15,057 nt of DNA from Gammaproteobacteria bacterium. GTDB taxonomy: Bacteria; Pseudomonadota; Gammaproteobacteria; Xanthomonadales; Xanthomonadaceae. Each line of letters starts with the position of its first letter. Within the stretch, counting starts at the first letter, position 1. Position numbers and translations under genes: made by a program. The DNA is taken from contig JAPLSI010000268.1 in NCBI GenBank assembly GCA_026398715.1, positions 1 to 15,057 of the forward strand, written 5' to 3'. Shown here one piece after another: positions 6,079-14,700 of this stretch. Below the pieces are notes generated by a model. It was given only the letters and a program-made list of their open reading frames with translations. It was not told where the DNA came from and did no database searches.

Positions 6079-7407
6079 ATGGACACACAGCGCGTACTCA
6101 CCGGCATCACCACCTCGGGCACTCCGCACCTGGGCAACTATGCCGGCGCGATCCGACCGGCCATCGCCGCCAGCCATCGCCCCGGCGTGGAAAGTTTCTA
6201 TTTCCTGGCCGACTACCATGCACTGGTGAAAGTGCAGGACCCGTTGCGCGTGCAGCGGTCCACGCTGGAAATCGCCGCCAGCTGGCTGGCCGCCGGCCTT
6301 GATCCGAACAAGGTCTGGTTCTACCGCCAGTCCGACATCCCCGAAATTCCCGAGCTGACCTGGTTGCTGACCTGCGTGGCCGGCAAGGGCATCCTCAATC
6401 GCGCGCATGCCTACAAGGCCGCGGTGGACCGCAACGTGGCCGAAGGCGAGGACCCCGATGCCGGCGTGAATGCCGGCCTTTTCATGTACCCGGTGTTGAT
6501 GGCTGCCGACATCCTGATGTTCGGCGCGCACCAGGTGCCGGTCGGTCGCGACCAGGTGCAGCACATCGAGATGGCGCGCGATTTCGCGGCGCGCTTCTAC
6601 CATCTGTATGGCGAACATTTCGTCATGCCGTCGGCGGTGATCGACGAATCGGTCGCCACCTTGCCGGGCCTGGATGGCCGCAAGATGAGCAAGAGCTACG
6701 ACAACACCATTCCCCTGTTCGCGCCCAGCGACCAGTTGCGCAAGCTGATCTTCGGCATCGTTACCGACTCGCTGCCGCCGGGCGCGCGCAAGCGCAGCGA
6801 GGGCTCGGCGCTGTTCCAGTTGTACCAGGCCTTCGCCAGCGACGACCAGGCCGCGGCGATGCGCCAGTCCTATGCCGATGGCATTGGCTGGGGCGACGCC
6901 AAGCAGGCCTTGTTCGAATTGATAGACGGCGCCGTGGCGCCGATGCGCGAGCGCTACGAAGACCTGATGTCGCGCCCGATCGAGATCGAGGCCGTGCTGC
7001 GCGAAGGCGCCATCAAGGCCCGTCGCATCGCCACGCCCTTCATCGCCGAGCTGCGCCATGCGGTGGGTCTGCGCGATTTGCGCGATGGCATGGCACCGAA
7101 GAAGGCAGCCGCGCCGGTCGCGCGCAAGCAGGCCAACTTCAAGCAATACCGCGAGGCCGACGGACGTTTCTTCTTCAAGCTGATGGATGCCGACGGTCGG
7201 CTGCTGCTGCAAAGCATCGGCCACGCCTCCGCGCGCGATGTCGGCCAGTTGATTGCGCGCTTGCGCGCCAGCGCAGGGCAGGGGCTACGGCACGTCGAGG
7301 CCGTTGGCCTGCACCTGGGCGACGAGTTGTTGGGCGAGATCGCGGCAGGTGTTGCCGAGGAAGAACTTGTCGCGGCGTTGGCCGGATTGGCCGAAGCAGC
7401 GCCCTAG
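6079..7407 (+). CDS. trpS: Tryptophan--tRNA ligase, long form with C-terminal extension
   Basis: A 442-residue class I aminoacyl-tRNA synthetase that charges tRNA-Trp. The Rossmann signature is TPHLGNY (15-21, the HIGH-type motif) and the KMSKS loop is intact at 202-206 (GRKMSKSYDNT). Other family landmarks are YFLADYHAL (41-49), LFMYPVLMAADIL (134-146) and VPVGRDQVQH (153-162). The catalytic and helical body ends near residue 338, where the ordinary short bacterial enzyme (about 330 residues) would stop. Here a Lys/Ala-rich linker (340-351) leads to about 90 extra residues. These begin FKQYREADGRFFFKLMDADG, resembling a DUF1508/YegP-like small beta-alpha module. No strong Shine-Dalgarno precedes the ATG at 6079. 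It is divergent from the lipoprotein gene and convergent with the VOC gene, four bases apart. Confidence 0.95.
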   Translation: MDTQRVLTGITTSGTPHLGNYAGAIRPAIAASHRPGVESFYFLADYHALVKVQDPLRVQRSTLEIAASWLAAGLDPNKVWFYRQSDIPEIPELTWLLTCVAGKGILNRAHAYKAAVDRNVAEGEDPDAGVNAGLFMYPVLMAADILMFGAHQVPVGRDQVQHIEMARDFAARFYHLYGEHFVMPSAVIDESVATLPGLDGRKMSKSYDNTIPLFAPSDQLRKLIFGIVTDSLPPGARKRSEGSALFQLYQAFASDDQAAAMRQSYADGIGWGDAKQALFELIDGAVAPMRERYEDLMSRPIEIEAVLREGAIKARRIATPFIAELRHAVGLRDLRDGMAPKKAAAPVARKQANFKQYREADGRFFFKLMDADGRLLLQSIGHASARDVGQLIARLRASAGQGLRHVEAVGLHLGDELLGEIAAGVAEEELVAALAGLAEAAP

Positions 7408-7411
7408 AAGT

Positions 7412-8179
7412 TCAGGCCCAATCGTTCTGCGGCAGGCCGGGCTTTTCGTCCTGATGCCGCACCACGCAGAAGCGATGGCCGGTCGGCGCCTGCATCACCC
7501 ACCAGCGCTTGATGAACTTCACGCGGGTCGCACCCAGCGCTTCCAGACGCGCGACTTCCGCGTCCAGATCGTCGGCCTGGATATCCAGGTGCGCGCGCGG
7601 CTCGTGATCGACGCGTTGCAGCAACAGGTAAGGTTCGTCGTCGCCGGTTTCGATCTCGCCGTATCTTCCGTCGCCATCCTGATCGCGGCTGGCCACGCCG
7701 CGGTGCAGGGCCTGGCTCCAGAAATCGATCGCGGTGTCCAGTGATTCCACCTGGCAGTCGAGCACCAGTGCAACCAGTCCGCTGCGGTGTTTCGCGCCAC
7801 GCTGCTTTACAGGCGGCGTAACCGCGTCGCGATCGCCGCGCCAGCGCACCACGCAGAAGCGATGGCCGGTCGGGGCCTGCATCACCCACCACCGTCCGCG
7901 CGGATTGGAGATCTTTTTCGCGCCAAGTGCTTCCAGGCGATCGGCCTCGACCTCGATATCGTCGGCCTCGATGTCCAGGTGCAGGCGCGACGGGTGGTCC
8001 ACCACCTGCACTTCGACATGCCATTGCCCGGCGGCGGTGCCGAGCAATGCGTAGCGGCCTTCACCGCCTTCGTTCGCATCCACCACCGGCAGCCCGAGTG
8101 CACCGCTCCAGAATTCTCGAGCCATAGCCAGTTTCGAATCCTGGCAATCGATCATGAAACCGGCGAGTCGGCGGGCCAT
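7412..8179 (-). CDS. VOC-superfamily protein with two glyoxalase-like domains
   Basis: A 255-residue protein made of two homologous vicinal-oxygen-chelate (glyoxalase/bleomycin-resistance type) domains, about 1-113 and 134-241, joined by a short basic linker. Each half has a start of the form (hydrophobic)-x-x-DCQ, FW(S)xAL, a GRY element, HLDI(E/Q)ADD and RLEALGA, and ends in the identical 16-residue WWVMQAPTGHRFCVVR. The HLDI histidine is a typical VOC metal-ligand position. Such two-domain proteins occur widely; substrates are mostly unknown, so no reaction is claimed. It begins 25 bases after the E2 stop on the same strand, with GGAA upstream, so it is probably the last gene of the bkd operon. 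Its stop lies four bases from the trpS stop. Confidence 0.85.
   Translation of the reverse strand: MARRLAGFMIDCQDSKLAMAREFWSGALGLPVVDANEGGEGRYALLGTAAGQWHVEVQVVDHPSRLHLDIEADDIEVEADRLEALGAKKISNPRGRWWVMQAPTGHRFCVVRWRGDRDAVTPPVKQRGAKHRSGLVALVLDCQVESLDTAIDFWSQALHRGVASRDQDGDGRYGEIETGDDEPYLLLQRVDHEPRAHLDIQADDLDAEVARLEALGATRVKFIKRWWVMQAPTGHRFCVVRHQDEKPGLPQNDWA
7459..7504 (-). repeat. Internal near-identical 46-bp repeat, distal copy
   Basis: This segment matches 7846-7891 over 46 bases with a single mismatch (C/G). It encodes the shared end of the second VOC domain. The rest of the two domains has diverged much more, so this patch is unexpectedly conserved at the DNA level. Confidence 0.85.
7846..7891 (-). 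repeat. Internal near-identical 46-bp repeat, proximal copy
   Basis: Partner of 7459-7504, encoding the end of the first VOC domain. The two copies are direct repeats 387 bases apart within the same gene. Confidence 0.85.
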
Positions 8180-8204
8180 GGGATGTTCCGTGGTGGACTT
8201 TCCG

Positions 8205-9593
8205 TCAGTGCGGGCGCTGCAGGTCGTCGATCATCACGCGCAGGAAGCGCGCGGCCTCGCCACCGGTGGCGGCGCGATGGTCGAAGGTCAGCGACAGCGG
8301 CATCATGCGATGCGTTTCCATGCCGCCCAGCACCGGCACGATGGCATGGTGCAGGCGACCGGCGCCGACGATGCATACGCAAGGCGGCACCACGATCGGC
8401 GTGGCGTATTTCCCGGCGAACACACCAAAGTTCGACAGCATCACCGTGTAACCGGTCAGGTCTTCCGGCGGCAGGCTGCGGTTCTTCACGCCGTCGCGCA
8501 GGCGGTTGAGTTCGCTGCGCACCTGCATCGGGTCGAGTTGGTCGCAGTTGCGCAATGCCGGCACGAACAAGCCTTCGGGCGAATCGACCGCGATGCCCAC
8601 GTCCACGCGTGAATGGCGGCGCAACGTGCCTTCCTTCGCATTCAACCAGGCGTTGAGCGCCGGCTCGGCCGCTGCGGCGTGCACCAATGCGCGGATAAGC
8701 CGGGCCATGATGTCTTCGCCATGCGACCACGCATGCAGGTCGGCATCGTCCATCAGCGTGGTCGGCACGACTTCGGCATGGGCCTGGCTCATCACGCGCA
8801 CCATGTTGCGGCGCACGCCACGAATGGGTTCGTCGCTGTCCATCGCGGCCGTGGCGCGCGGCATCGACTCGTTGCGCATCGGCGAGGGCGCGGCGGCCGG
8901 GCGAGTCGCGGGCACGGTGGCCCGGGCTGCTGGGGCTGGCGCGCTGTAGGCGGGCGCTGCAGCGCGGGCCGGGGCTGGCGCGCTGGCGGTGCCGGCACGC
9001 GCGCTGCCCGATTCCGCCGCCTGCTTCACGTCGCCCAGCGTCACCACGCCGTCGCTGCCGGTCGGTACAACGCGGTTGAGGTCCACGCCGAGTTTCTTGG
9101 CCAGCGCGCGCACGGCGGGCATGGCCTTCACGCCACCGATGGCGATCGCCGTTTCGCTGCGCACCGCATCGCTGGACTGCATGGCGCCGACCACGGTGCC
9201 CGCATCGGCGGATTTCGTTTCGGCAGGTTCGGGTTTGCTCGCCACCGCTTCCGCGCCGGTCGGCGCTTCAGGCGCAGCCACTGGCGGCGGCGCATGGCCG
9301 GCACCGTGCGCGTGCCCGGTGTCCTGGGCTTCGGCACGCTGCGGCAGGCTCATGTCGAGTTCCATTTCCACCAGCCATGCGCCCGTGGTGATCACGTCCC
9401 CGGCGCCGCCGGCAACGCGCAGCACCTTGCCCGAATAGGGCGAGGGCAATTCGACGACCGCCTTTGCGGTTTCCATCGAAACCAAAGGCTCGTCGAGCTT
9501 GATCGTGTCGCCGACCTTCACCATCCACTCGACGATCTCGGCGTCGGGCAGACCTTCACCGAGGTCTGGCAGGAAAAATGTCTTGTTGGTCAT
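8205..9593 (-). CDS. bkdB: Branched-chain 2-oxo acid dehydrogenase E2 (dihydrolipoamide acyltransferase)
   Basis: A 462-residue E2 subunit forming the core of a 2-oxo acid dehydrogenase complex; it transfers the acyl group from the E1 active site through lipoyl-lysine to CoA. Residues 1-80 are one lipoyl domain with the modified lysine K44 in METAKAVVE. An Ala/Pro linker follows. Residues about 156-191 are the E1/E3-binding domain (MPAVRALAKKLGVDLNRVV). A second long Ala/Pro linker leads to the catalytic domain from about 255. The active-site histidine H439 is in FDHR. The residue four positions after it, normally Asp in the HRxxDG pattern, is Thr443 here (DHRAATGG). GGAGA precedes the ATG at 9593, 19 bases after the E1beta stop. 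Branched-chain rather than acetyl specificity is inferred from the separate alpha and beta E1 genes. Confidence 0.92.
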   Translation of the reverse strand: MTNKTFFLPDLGEGLPDAEIVEWMVKVGDTIKLDEPLVSMETAKAVVELPSPYSGKVLRVAGGAGDVITTGAWLVEMELDMSLPQRAEAQDTGHAHGAGHAPPPVAAPEAPTGAEAVASKPEPAETKSADAGTVVGAMQSSDAVRSETAIAIGGVKAMPAVRALAKKLGVDLNRVVPTGSDGVVTLGDVKQAAESGSARAGTASAPAPARAAAPAYSAPAPAARATVPATRPAAAPSPMRNESMPRATAAMDSDEPIRGVRRNMVRVMSQAHAEVVPTTLMDDADLHAWSHGEDIMARLIRALVHAAAAEPALNAWLNAKEGTLRRHSRVDVGIAVDSPEGLFVPALRNCDQLDPMQVRSELNRLRDGVKNRSLPPEDLTGYTVMLSNFGVFAGKYATPIVVPPCVCIVGAGRLHHAIVPVLGGMETHRMMPLSLTFDHRAATGGEAARFLRVMIDDLQRPH

Positions 9594-9612
9594 GATGGTT
9601 CTCCGTGCCGCC

Positions 9613-10593
9613 TCAGCTGGAAGCCAGGGTGCGCTTGGTGGCAGCGATGATCTTTTCCACGCTGGGCAGGTATTTCATTTCCAGGCGGAACAAGGGGATG
9701 TGCGTGTCGTAGCCGGTGACGCGCTCGACCGGCGCCACCAGGTCGAACATCGCCTTCTCTGCCAGCTGCGCGGCGATCTCGGCGCCGAAGCCCGCAGTGC
9801 GCGGCGCCTCGTGCACGATCACGCATCGGCCGGTCTTCTTCACCGATTCGTGGATGGTGTCGAAGTCCAGCGGCTTCAGCGTGGCGACGTCGATCACTTC
9901 GGCGCTGATGCCTTCTTTCTCCAGCGCCTCGGCGGCCTCGAGCGTTTCCTTCACCTGCGCGCCCCAGGTCACCAGCGTGACATCGGCGCCGTCGCGCAAT
10001 ACGAAACACACGTCCAGCGGCAAGGCCTCGCCGTCGTCGGGCACTTCTTCCTTGTACTGGCGATAGATGCGCTTGGGTTCGAAGAAGATCACCGGATCGG
10101 GGTCGCGGATGGCGGCCAGCAACAGGCCGTAGGCACGTTGCGGCGAAGACGGCATCACCACGCGAAGGCCGGGTACGTTGGTGAAGATGGCTTCGTTGGC
10201 CTCGGAATGATGTTCCGGTGCGCGGATGCCGCCGCCCCAGGGCACGCGCAGCACCATCGGGCAGGTCATGCGGCCGCGGGTACGGTAACGGAAGCGCGCG
10301 GCGTGGCAGATGATGTGGTCCACCATCGGATACATGAAGCCGTCGAACTGCGCCTCGGCCACGGGGCGCATGCCTTGTGTCGCCAGGCCAACTGTCAGGC
10401 CAGCAATCGTCGTCTCGTCCAGCGGTGTATCGATGACGCGCTCGGAACCGAAGGTCTGCTGCAGCCCGGCGGTGGCGCGGAACACGCCGCCGTTCACGCC
10501 CACGTCTTCGCCCAGTACGACCACGGTTTCATCGTGCTTGAGTTCCCAGGCCAGGGCCTGGGTGATCGCTTCGATCAAGGTGATGGCGGCCAT
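9613..10593 (-). CDS. bkdA2: Branched-chain 2-oxo acid dehydrogenase E1 beta subunit
   Basis: A 326-residue E1 beta subunit (transketolase-like pyrimidine-binding and C-terminal domains) that pairs with the alpha subunit to decarboxylate 2-oxo acids with thiamine diphosphate. Landmarks are LGEDVGVNGGVFRAT near the N-terminus, DTPLDETTIAGLTVGLA, AEAQFDGFMYP, RVPWGGGIRAPEHHSE (the conserved His-containing loop), and near the C-terminus EVIDVATLKPLDFDTI. The start at 10593 overlaps the alpha-subunit stop by one base (TGATG), a layout typical of translational coupling, and GGGAG inside the end of the alpha gene provides the ribosome-binding site. A GTG at 10608 in the same frame is a less likely start. 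A pyruvate dehydrogenase role cannot be fully excluded. Confidence 0.93.
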   Translation of the reverse strand: MAAITLIEAITQALAWELKHDETVVVLGEDVGVNGGVFRATAGLQQTFGSERVIDTPLDETTIAGLTVGLATQGMRPVAEAQFDGFMYPMVDHIICHAARFRYRTRGRMTCPMVLRVPWGGGIRAPEHHSEANEAIFTNVPGLRVVMPSSPQRAYGLLLAAIRDPDPVIFFEPKRIYRQYKEEVPDDGEALPLDVCFVLRDGADVTLVTWGAQVKETLEAAEALEKEGISAEVIDVATLKPLDFDTIHESVKKTGRCVIVHEAPRTAGFGAEIAAQLAEKAMFDLVAPVERVTGYDTHIPLFRLEMKYLPSVEKIIAATKRTLASS

Positions 10594-11666
10594 CAGCGCT
10601 TCTCCCACTTCAGCGCTTCGGCGCGTTGCGCGGCGACGTCATGCGGCATCTCGCCGTACAGGAAATCGAACATCGCCTCGACCGGCTGTGCCTTGGTCTC
10701 GAGATAGGCGTTGACCTCGATGTCGGACAGGCGGTTGCACTCTTCCTTCCAGTCGCTTTCCATCTGTTCGTTCCACACGCCCTCGTTGGTGAGGAACTTG
10801 CGCAGGCGCAGGAAGGGTTCGCGTTCCCAGCCGGCCTTTACTTCCGCGTCCTCGCGGTAACGACGGGCGTCGTCGGCGGTGGTGTGGTCGGACAGGCGAT
10901 AGGTGACGAATTCGATGCAGCTGCCGCCGTGGCCGTTGCGGGCGCGCTTCAAAGCGAAGTCCATGGCGGCGCGCACGGCGATGATGTCGTTGCCGTCCAC
11001 CTGCACGCATTCCAGGCCGCCGGCGATACCCTTCTGGGCCAGGGTCTTGGCGCCGGTCTGCGCCTTGCGCGGCACCGAGATCGCCCAGCCGTTGTTGATG
11101 ATGCACTGGATGAAGGGCAGGGTGAACGCGCCGGCCGAGTTGATGGCGGCGTAGGTGTCGGTCTTGGATGAACCGCCGTCGCCGACGCAGGCCACCGCCA
11201 CGCGCGGTTCGCCACGCAGCTTGAAGGCCAGCGCCGCGCCTGCGGCATGCAGGTTCTGCGTGCCGATCGGCACGCACCAGGAATAATCGTGTGGTGGGCC
11301 GGAGAAGTCGTTGCCGCGCTCGTCGCCGCCCCAGTACATCAATACGTCCCGGGGTTTCACGCCGCGCATGAACTGCGCGCCGTACTCGCGATAGCTCGGC
11401 GCCAGCACGTCGTCGTACTGCATCGAGCTGCCGATGCCGATGTGGGTCGCCTCATGGCCGAGGCAGGACGCATAGGTGCCCAGCTTGCCGGTCCGCTGCA
11501 GGGCCACGGCCTTGGTGTCGAAGCTGCGCACCAGCAGCATCTGCTTGAACAACTCGACCAGCACTTGGCGGTCGTTGGCGAACTCAGGCAGGTCGTCGCG
11601 TACCAGGGTCCCGTCCGGGCCCAGGTACTGGATGTATTCGATGTCGAAAGTAGCAACGGTTGGCAT
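10593..11666 (-). CDS. bkdA1: Branched-chain 2-oxo acid dehydrogenase E1 alpha subunit
   Basis: A 357-residue E1 alpha subunit. The thiamine-diphosphate motif runs from GDG (162-164) to NN (191-192), followed by WAISVPR. The N-terminal part has LLVRSFDTKAVALQRTGKLGTY and GHEATHIG (70-77), typical of branched-chain and acetoin-type alpha subunits. The cofactor loop has YRLSDHTTADDARRYRE (256-272) with H261, matching the loop that carries the phosphorylation sites in mitochondrial enzymes. The complex would turn 2-oxoisovalerate, 2-oxoisocaproate and relatives into branched acyl-CoAs, the primers for iso-fatty acids common in Xanthomonadales. The start at 11666 is chosen for the strong GGGAGG just upstream; in-frame starts further up (ATG at 11687) are possible. 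It is the first gene of the operon, after a terminator of the preceding gene. Confidence 0.92.
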   Translation of the reverse strand: MPTVATFDIEYIQYLGPDGTLVRDDLPEFANDRQVLVELFKQMLLVRSFDTKAVALQRTGKLGTYASCLGHEATHIGIGSSMQYDDVLAPSYREYGAQFMRGVKPRDVLMYWGGDERGNDFSGPPHDYSWCVPIGTQNLHAAGAALAFKLRGEPRVAVACVGDGGSSKTDTYAAINSAGAFTLPFIQCIINNGWAISVPRKAQTGAKTLAQKGIAGGLECVQVDGNDIIAVRAAMDFALKRARNGHGGSCIEFVTYRLSDHTTADDARRYREDAEVKAGWEREPFLRLRKFLTNEGVWNEQMESDWKEECNRLSDIEVNAYLETKAQPVEAMFDFLYGEMPHDVAAQRAEALKWEKR

Positions 11667-11730
11667 GAGCCCTCCCAGGCAGGCCATCTTGGCAACAAGC
11701 CGGCCCTGCGCAAGGCAGCCCGGCCCCAAA

Positions 11731-11760
11731 ACGAAAAAAGCGCGGCCGAAGCCGCGCTTT
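11731..11760 (-). terminator. Intrinsic terminator of the nuclease gene
   Basis: Read on the minus strand, GCGCGGC and GCCGCGC form a stem with a TTCG tetraloop (extended by three A-T pairs), followed by TTTTTTCGTTTT. This is a textbook rho-independent terminator. It lies 20 bases after the nuclease stop and upstream of the E1alpha start, so it isolates the nuclease transcript from the bkd operon, whose promoter should lie between about 11667 and 11740. I saw no clear -35/-10 pair there. Confidence 0.9.
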
Positions 11761-11780
11761 CTGCGGTTCAGCCAAGGCCG

Positions 11781-14700
11781 CTATTGTAGCGTGGCTGTCG
11801 CCCCAACCACTTTCACCGCCGCCGCCGAGCTGTTGTTGCCCAGTGCCGGATCGGTGGTGGTGGCATTGAAGCTGGCGCCCAGGCTCAGCACCTTGCTGGC
11901 TTGCACGTAGTAAGGGTTGACGGTGACGGCCAGGCCGTCGAACCGGCCCGCCGCATACCATTCGCCCGCGGGGCAGTTCCAGGTGCTCAGCGTCGGCGTG
12001 TCGATCGCATTGCTGCAGGCCAGGCCGTTGCCCGTGGCGTCGGTGAAACCGGCCACCACCGATTTCGGGGCGTTGACCGCGATCACCAGCACGGCGTTGC
12101 GCGCATCGTGCGGGCCGGCGTTGGCGATGCCCACGCCGAAGACAGCCTGCTTCTTGCTGCTCAGCGGGCCCTTCGGCGCGAACACCCGGGCCACCAGGTC
12201 GGCCGACGCAGTTACCTGCGTAACGTCGCTGCTGCTGTTGTTGGCCGGGGCCAGGTCGGTCATCGGCGAGCTGACCTGCGCGCTCAGGGTCAGCGCGCGG
12301 CCGCCCAGGTCACGGGTGGTCGGCACCACGATCACGAAGCTGCCCGAGGCGCCCGAGGCCAGGCTCGAAATGCTGCAGTGCACATCGGTTCCAGTGGCAT
12401 CCAGCACCGGTGCGTTGCAGGTCCAGCCGCTCGCGGGCTGCACGATCATGCCCGCGTTGGGCAGGTCGAGGCGCAGTTCCAGCGACACCGGCGCCGCGGC
12501 ATCCGGGCCGCCATTGGCCACGCCCACGCCGAAGCCGACGTTCTGGCCGATCACCACGGACGGATTCGTCGCCACCACGGTCGCGGCGAGGTCGGCCGTG
12601 GCGAAGGCAGCCTGGTCCAGGAACAACACCACCGGGTCATGGTCGGACACGCGCACCGGCACGGTGAAGTCGCCGTAGTTGTCCTCGCCGAAGTCGGCAT
12701 TGATGCGAGCGTGTTCGGCGCGTACGCCGGTGGTCGAGTCGAGCAGCGCCTGGTTGACGACCATGTGGTCGAGCGACTGCGCGTTGCCGTCGAAGCTGAA
12801 GGAATAACGATCGGCTTCCGGCGACAGTTCCGCCATGTTGGTCAGCGGGGTGGTGATGGGGCTGTCCACGTAGTTCAGCACTTCGGTGGCGCCGGCTTCG
12901 CGGCCGGTGATGATGCCCATCGAATCGGTGTAGCCGTCGTTGAACTCAAACGCGTTGAAGTCGCCGAGCAGCACGATGCGCTCGCCCGGATTGGCCAACT
13001 GGCGTGCATGCACGAGGTCCGCCAGGTATTTGGCCTGTGCCGCGCGCTTGGCGCGGATGCGGGCGCCATCGCTGGCCCAGCCGTCGCTGCCCGGGTCGGT
13101 GGAGTTGACGCCGGACAAGGAGCGCAGGTGGCTGTTGATGACCGTCACCTCGTAAAACGCGCCATTGGCCTGGTTGATGCGCGCACGCAGCGTCAGCGAC
13201 GGGCGGTCGTTGAGCAGGCTGGTGGTGCCGTTCGGATTGGGAAGCGTGGCGTCCTTGCCTTCCTGGGTGATTTCCAGGACCTGCACGCGCGGCACGCCCG
13301 GCGCGACTTCCACCCCGGTGATCAGGAAGCCGACGTCGATGCCGCCCACGTCGTTGCCTTCCTCCAGGTAGGCTGCGTACTGCGGATTGCTGGCGCAGCT
13401 GCCTGCGTCCTGCGTATTGCCCGCGTTGATGCCGGCCGCGAGGCGCTGCAGGATGTCGAGGTTCTCGACTTCGATCACGCCCAGGATATCGGGCGCGCGC
13501 ACGTAGCCGCAGATCGCGTTTGCGGTTTTCTTCAGGCGGTTGGCCAGGGCGGTCGGCGTCAGCACCGGGTCGCTGATGCTGGGCGCATTCGTCTCATCGA
13601 AGAAGCGCTGCAGGTTGAAACCACCGATGGTGATCTCGCTGGTCTTCTTCACCGACACGGCCGTGGGCGTCGCGCCCGCGACCACCGAGACGGACGCCGA
13701 CGGGTCGGGCAGCAGGCTGTAGTTGGCGTTGTTGTAGTCGAGCACGCCGACCAGGCCATTGATCACGTCGCCCACGTCCGCGCCGAGGACCGCAGCGCCG
13801 GCCTGGCCGGTGCTCTGGATGCGAATGCGCTCGGGGTTGGTGTCGAACACCGGCGGATTGATGCCGCCCGGGAATACGGTCGTATCGAGTGCGCCGACGC
13901 CGGGTTCGCGGAACGGACGGGCGACGCCCGGCAGTACGCCGAAGAACACGCCACTTGACGGGGAAACCGCAGTCGACTCCGTGATGAACGCGCCGACCGG
14001 GGCGACCACATTCAAGCTGGCCACGCTGACGCGCATACCTTCAAGGCGCTCCATCGCATCGATTGGGCTGGACGGATTGGCCAGCGCCGACGTGATCTCT
14101 TGCGCTGCGGGCAGCGCATTGCCGGTGCTGACCAAAGTCAGGCTCGGGCTGGTGAGCTCGGTGACGGTGAGCTGGTGCGGATTGCTGCTCGACTTGAATT
14201 CGGCAACCAGGCCCAGCACGCGAATGCGATTGCCGACGCTGGCGGTGACCGACGGCGCGCTGCTGGTGAAGACCAGCACGCCTTCGGACGTTGCCGACGA
14301 CGCATCTTCTTCGCCATCAGCGGTCTGCAGGAAGAAGCCGTTGCTCTTGCGTGCGGTGACGATGCCTTCGACGATCACGCTCTGGCCGTTGTAGGGCGAC
14401 AGCAGGCCGTTGCCCTGCAACTGGTTGATGGCAAGGAAGGGCACGACCGACATCGATGCGGAGAGCGATGCGCTGCGAAGTTGATCGTCGCCGACGCCGA
14501 TGCCGATAACCTTCGGGCCCGGCGCAGTGGACGGGTCCACCGTGGCCGAATAGCTGTAGATATTGTCGCCGGCGACCAGATCGCCGTTGCTGCCGTCGTT
14601 GAACAGCGCTTGCGCCGCGGAGCCGCCGATCGGGCTGAGGTTGGCGATGACCACGATGCCGGTGGACACCGGGTTCTGGCCCGGCGTGACGGTCACGCGC

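Noticed and set aside
5893..7224. Long (443-residue) minus-strand frame across trpS
   Set aside because: It is antisense to a clear TrpS with intact class I motifs, and its composition is typical of a high-GC shadow frame.
11901..13958. Long (685-residue) plus-strand frame opposite the nuclease gene
   Set aside because: The protein is rich in His, Arg, Ala and Val with no recognisable domain, while the minus strand encodes an intact nuclease domain with catalytic motifs.
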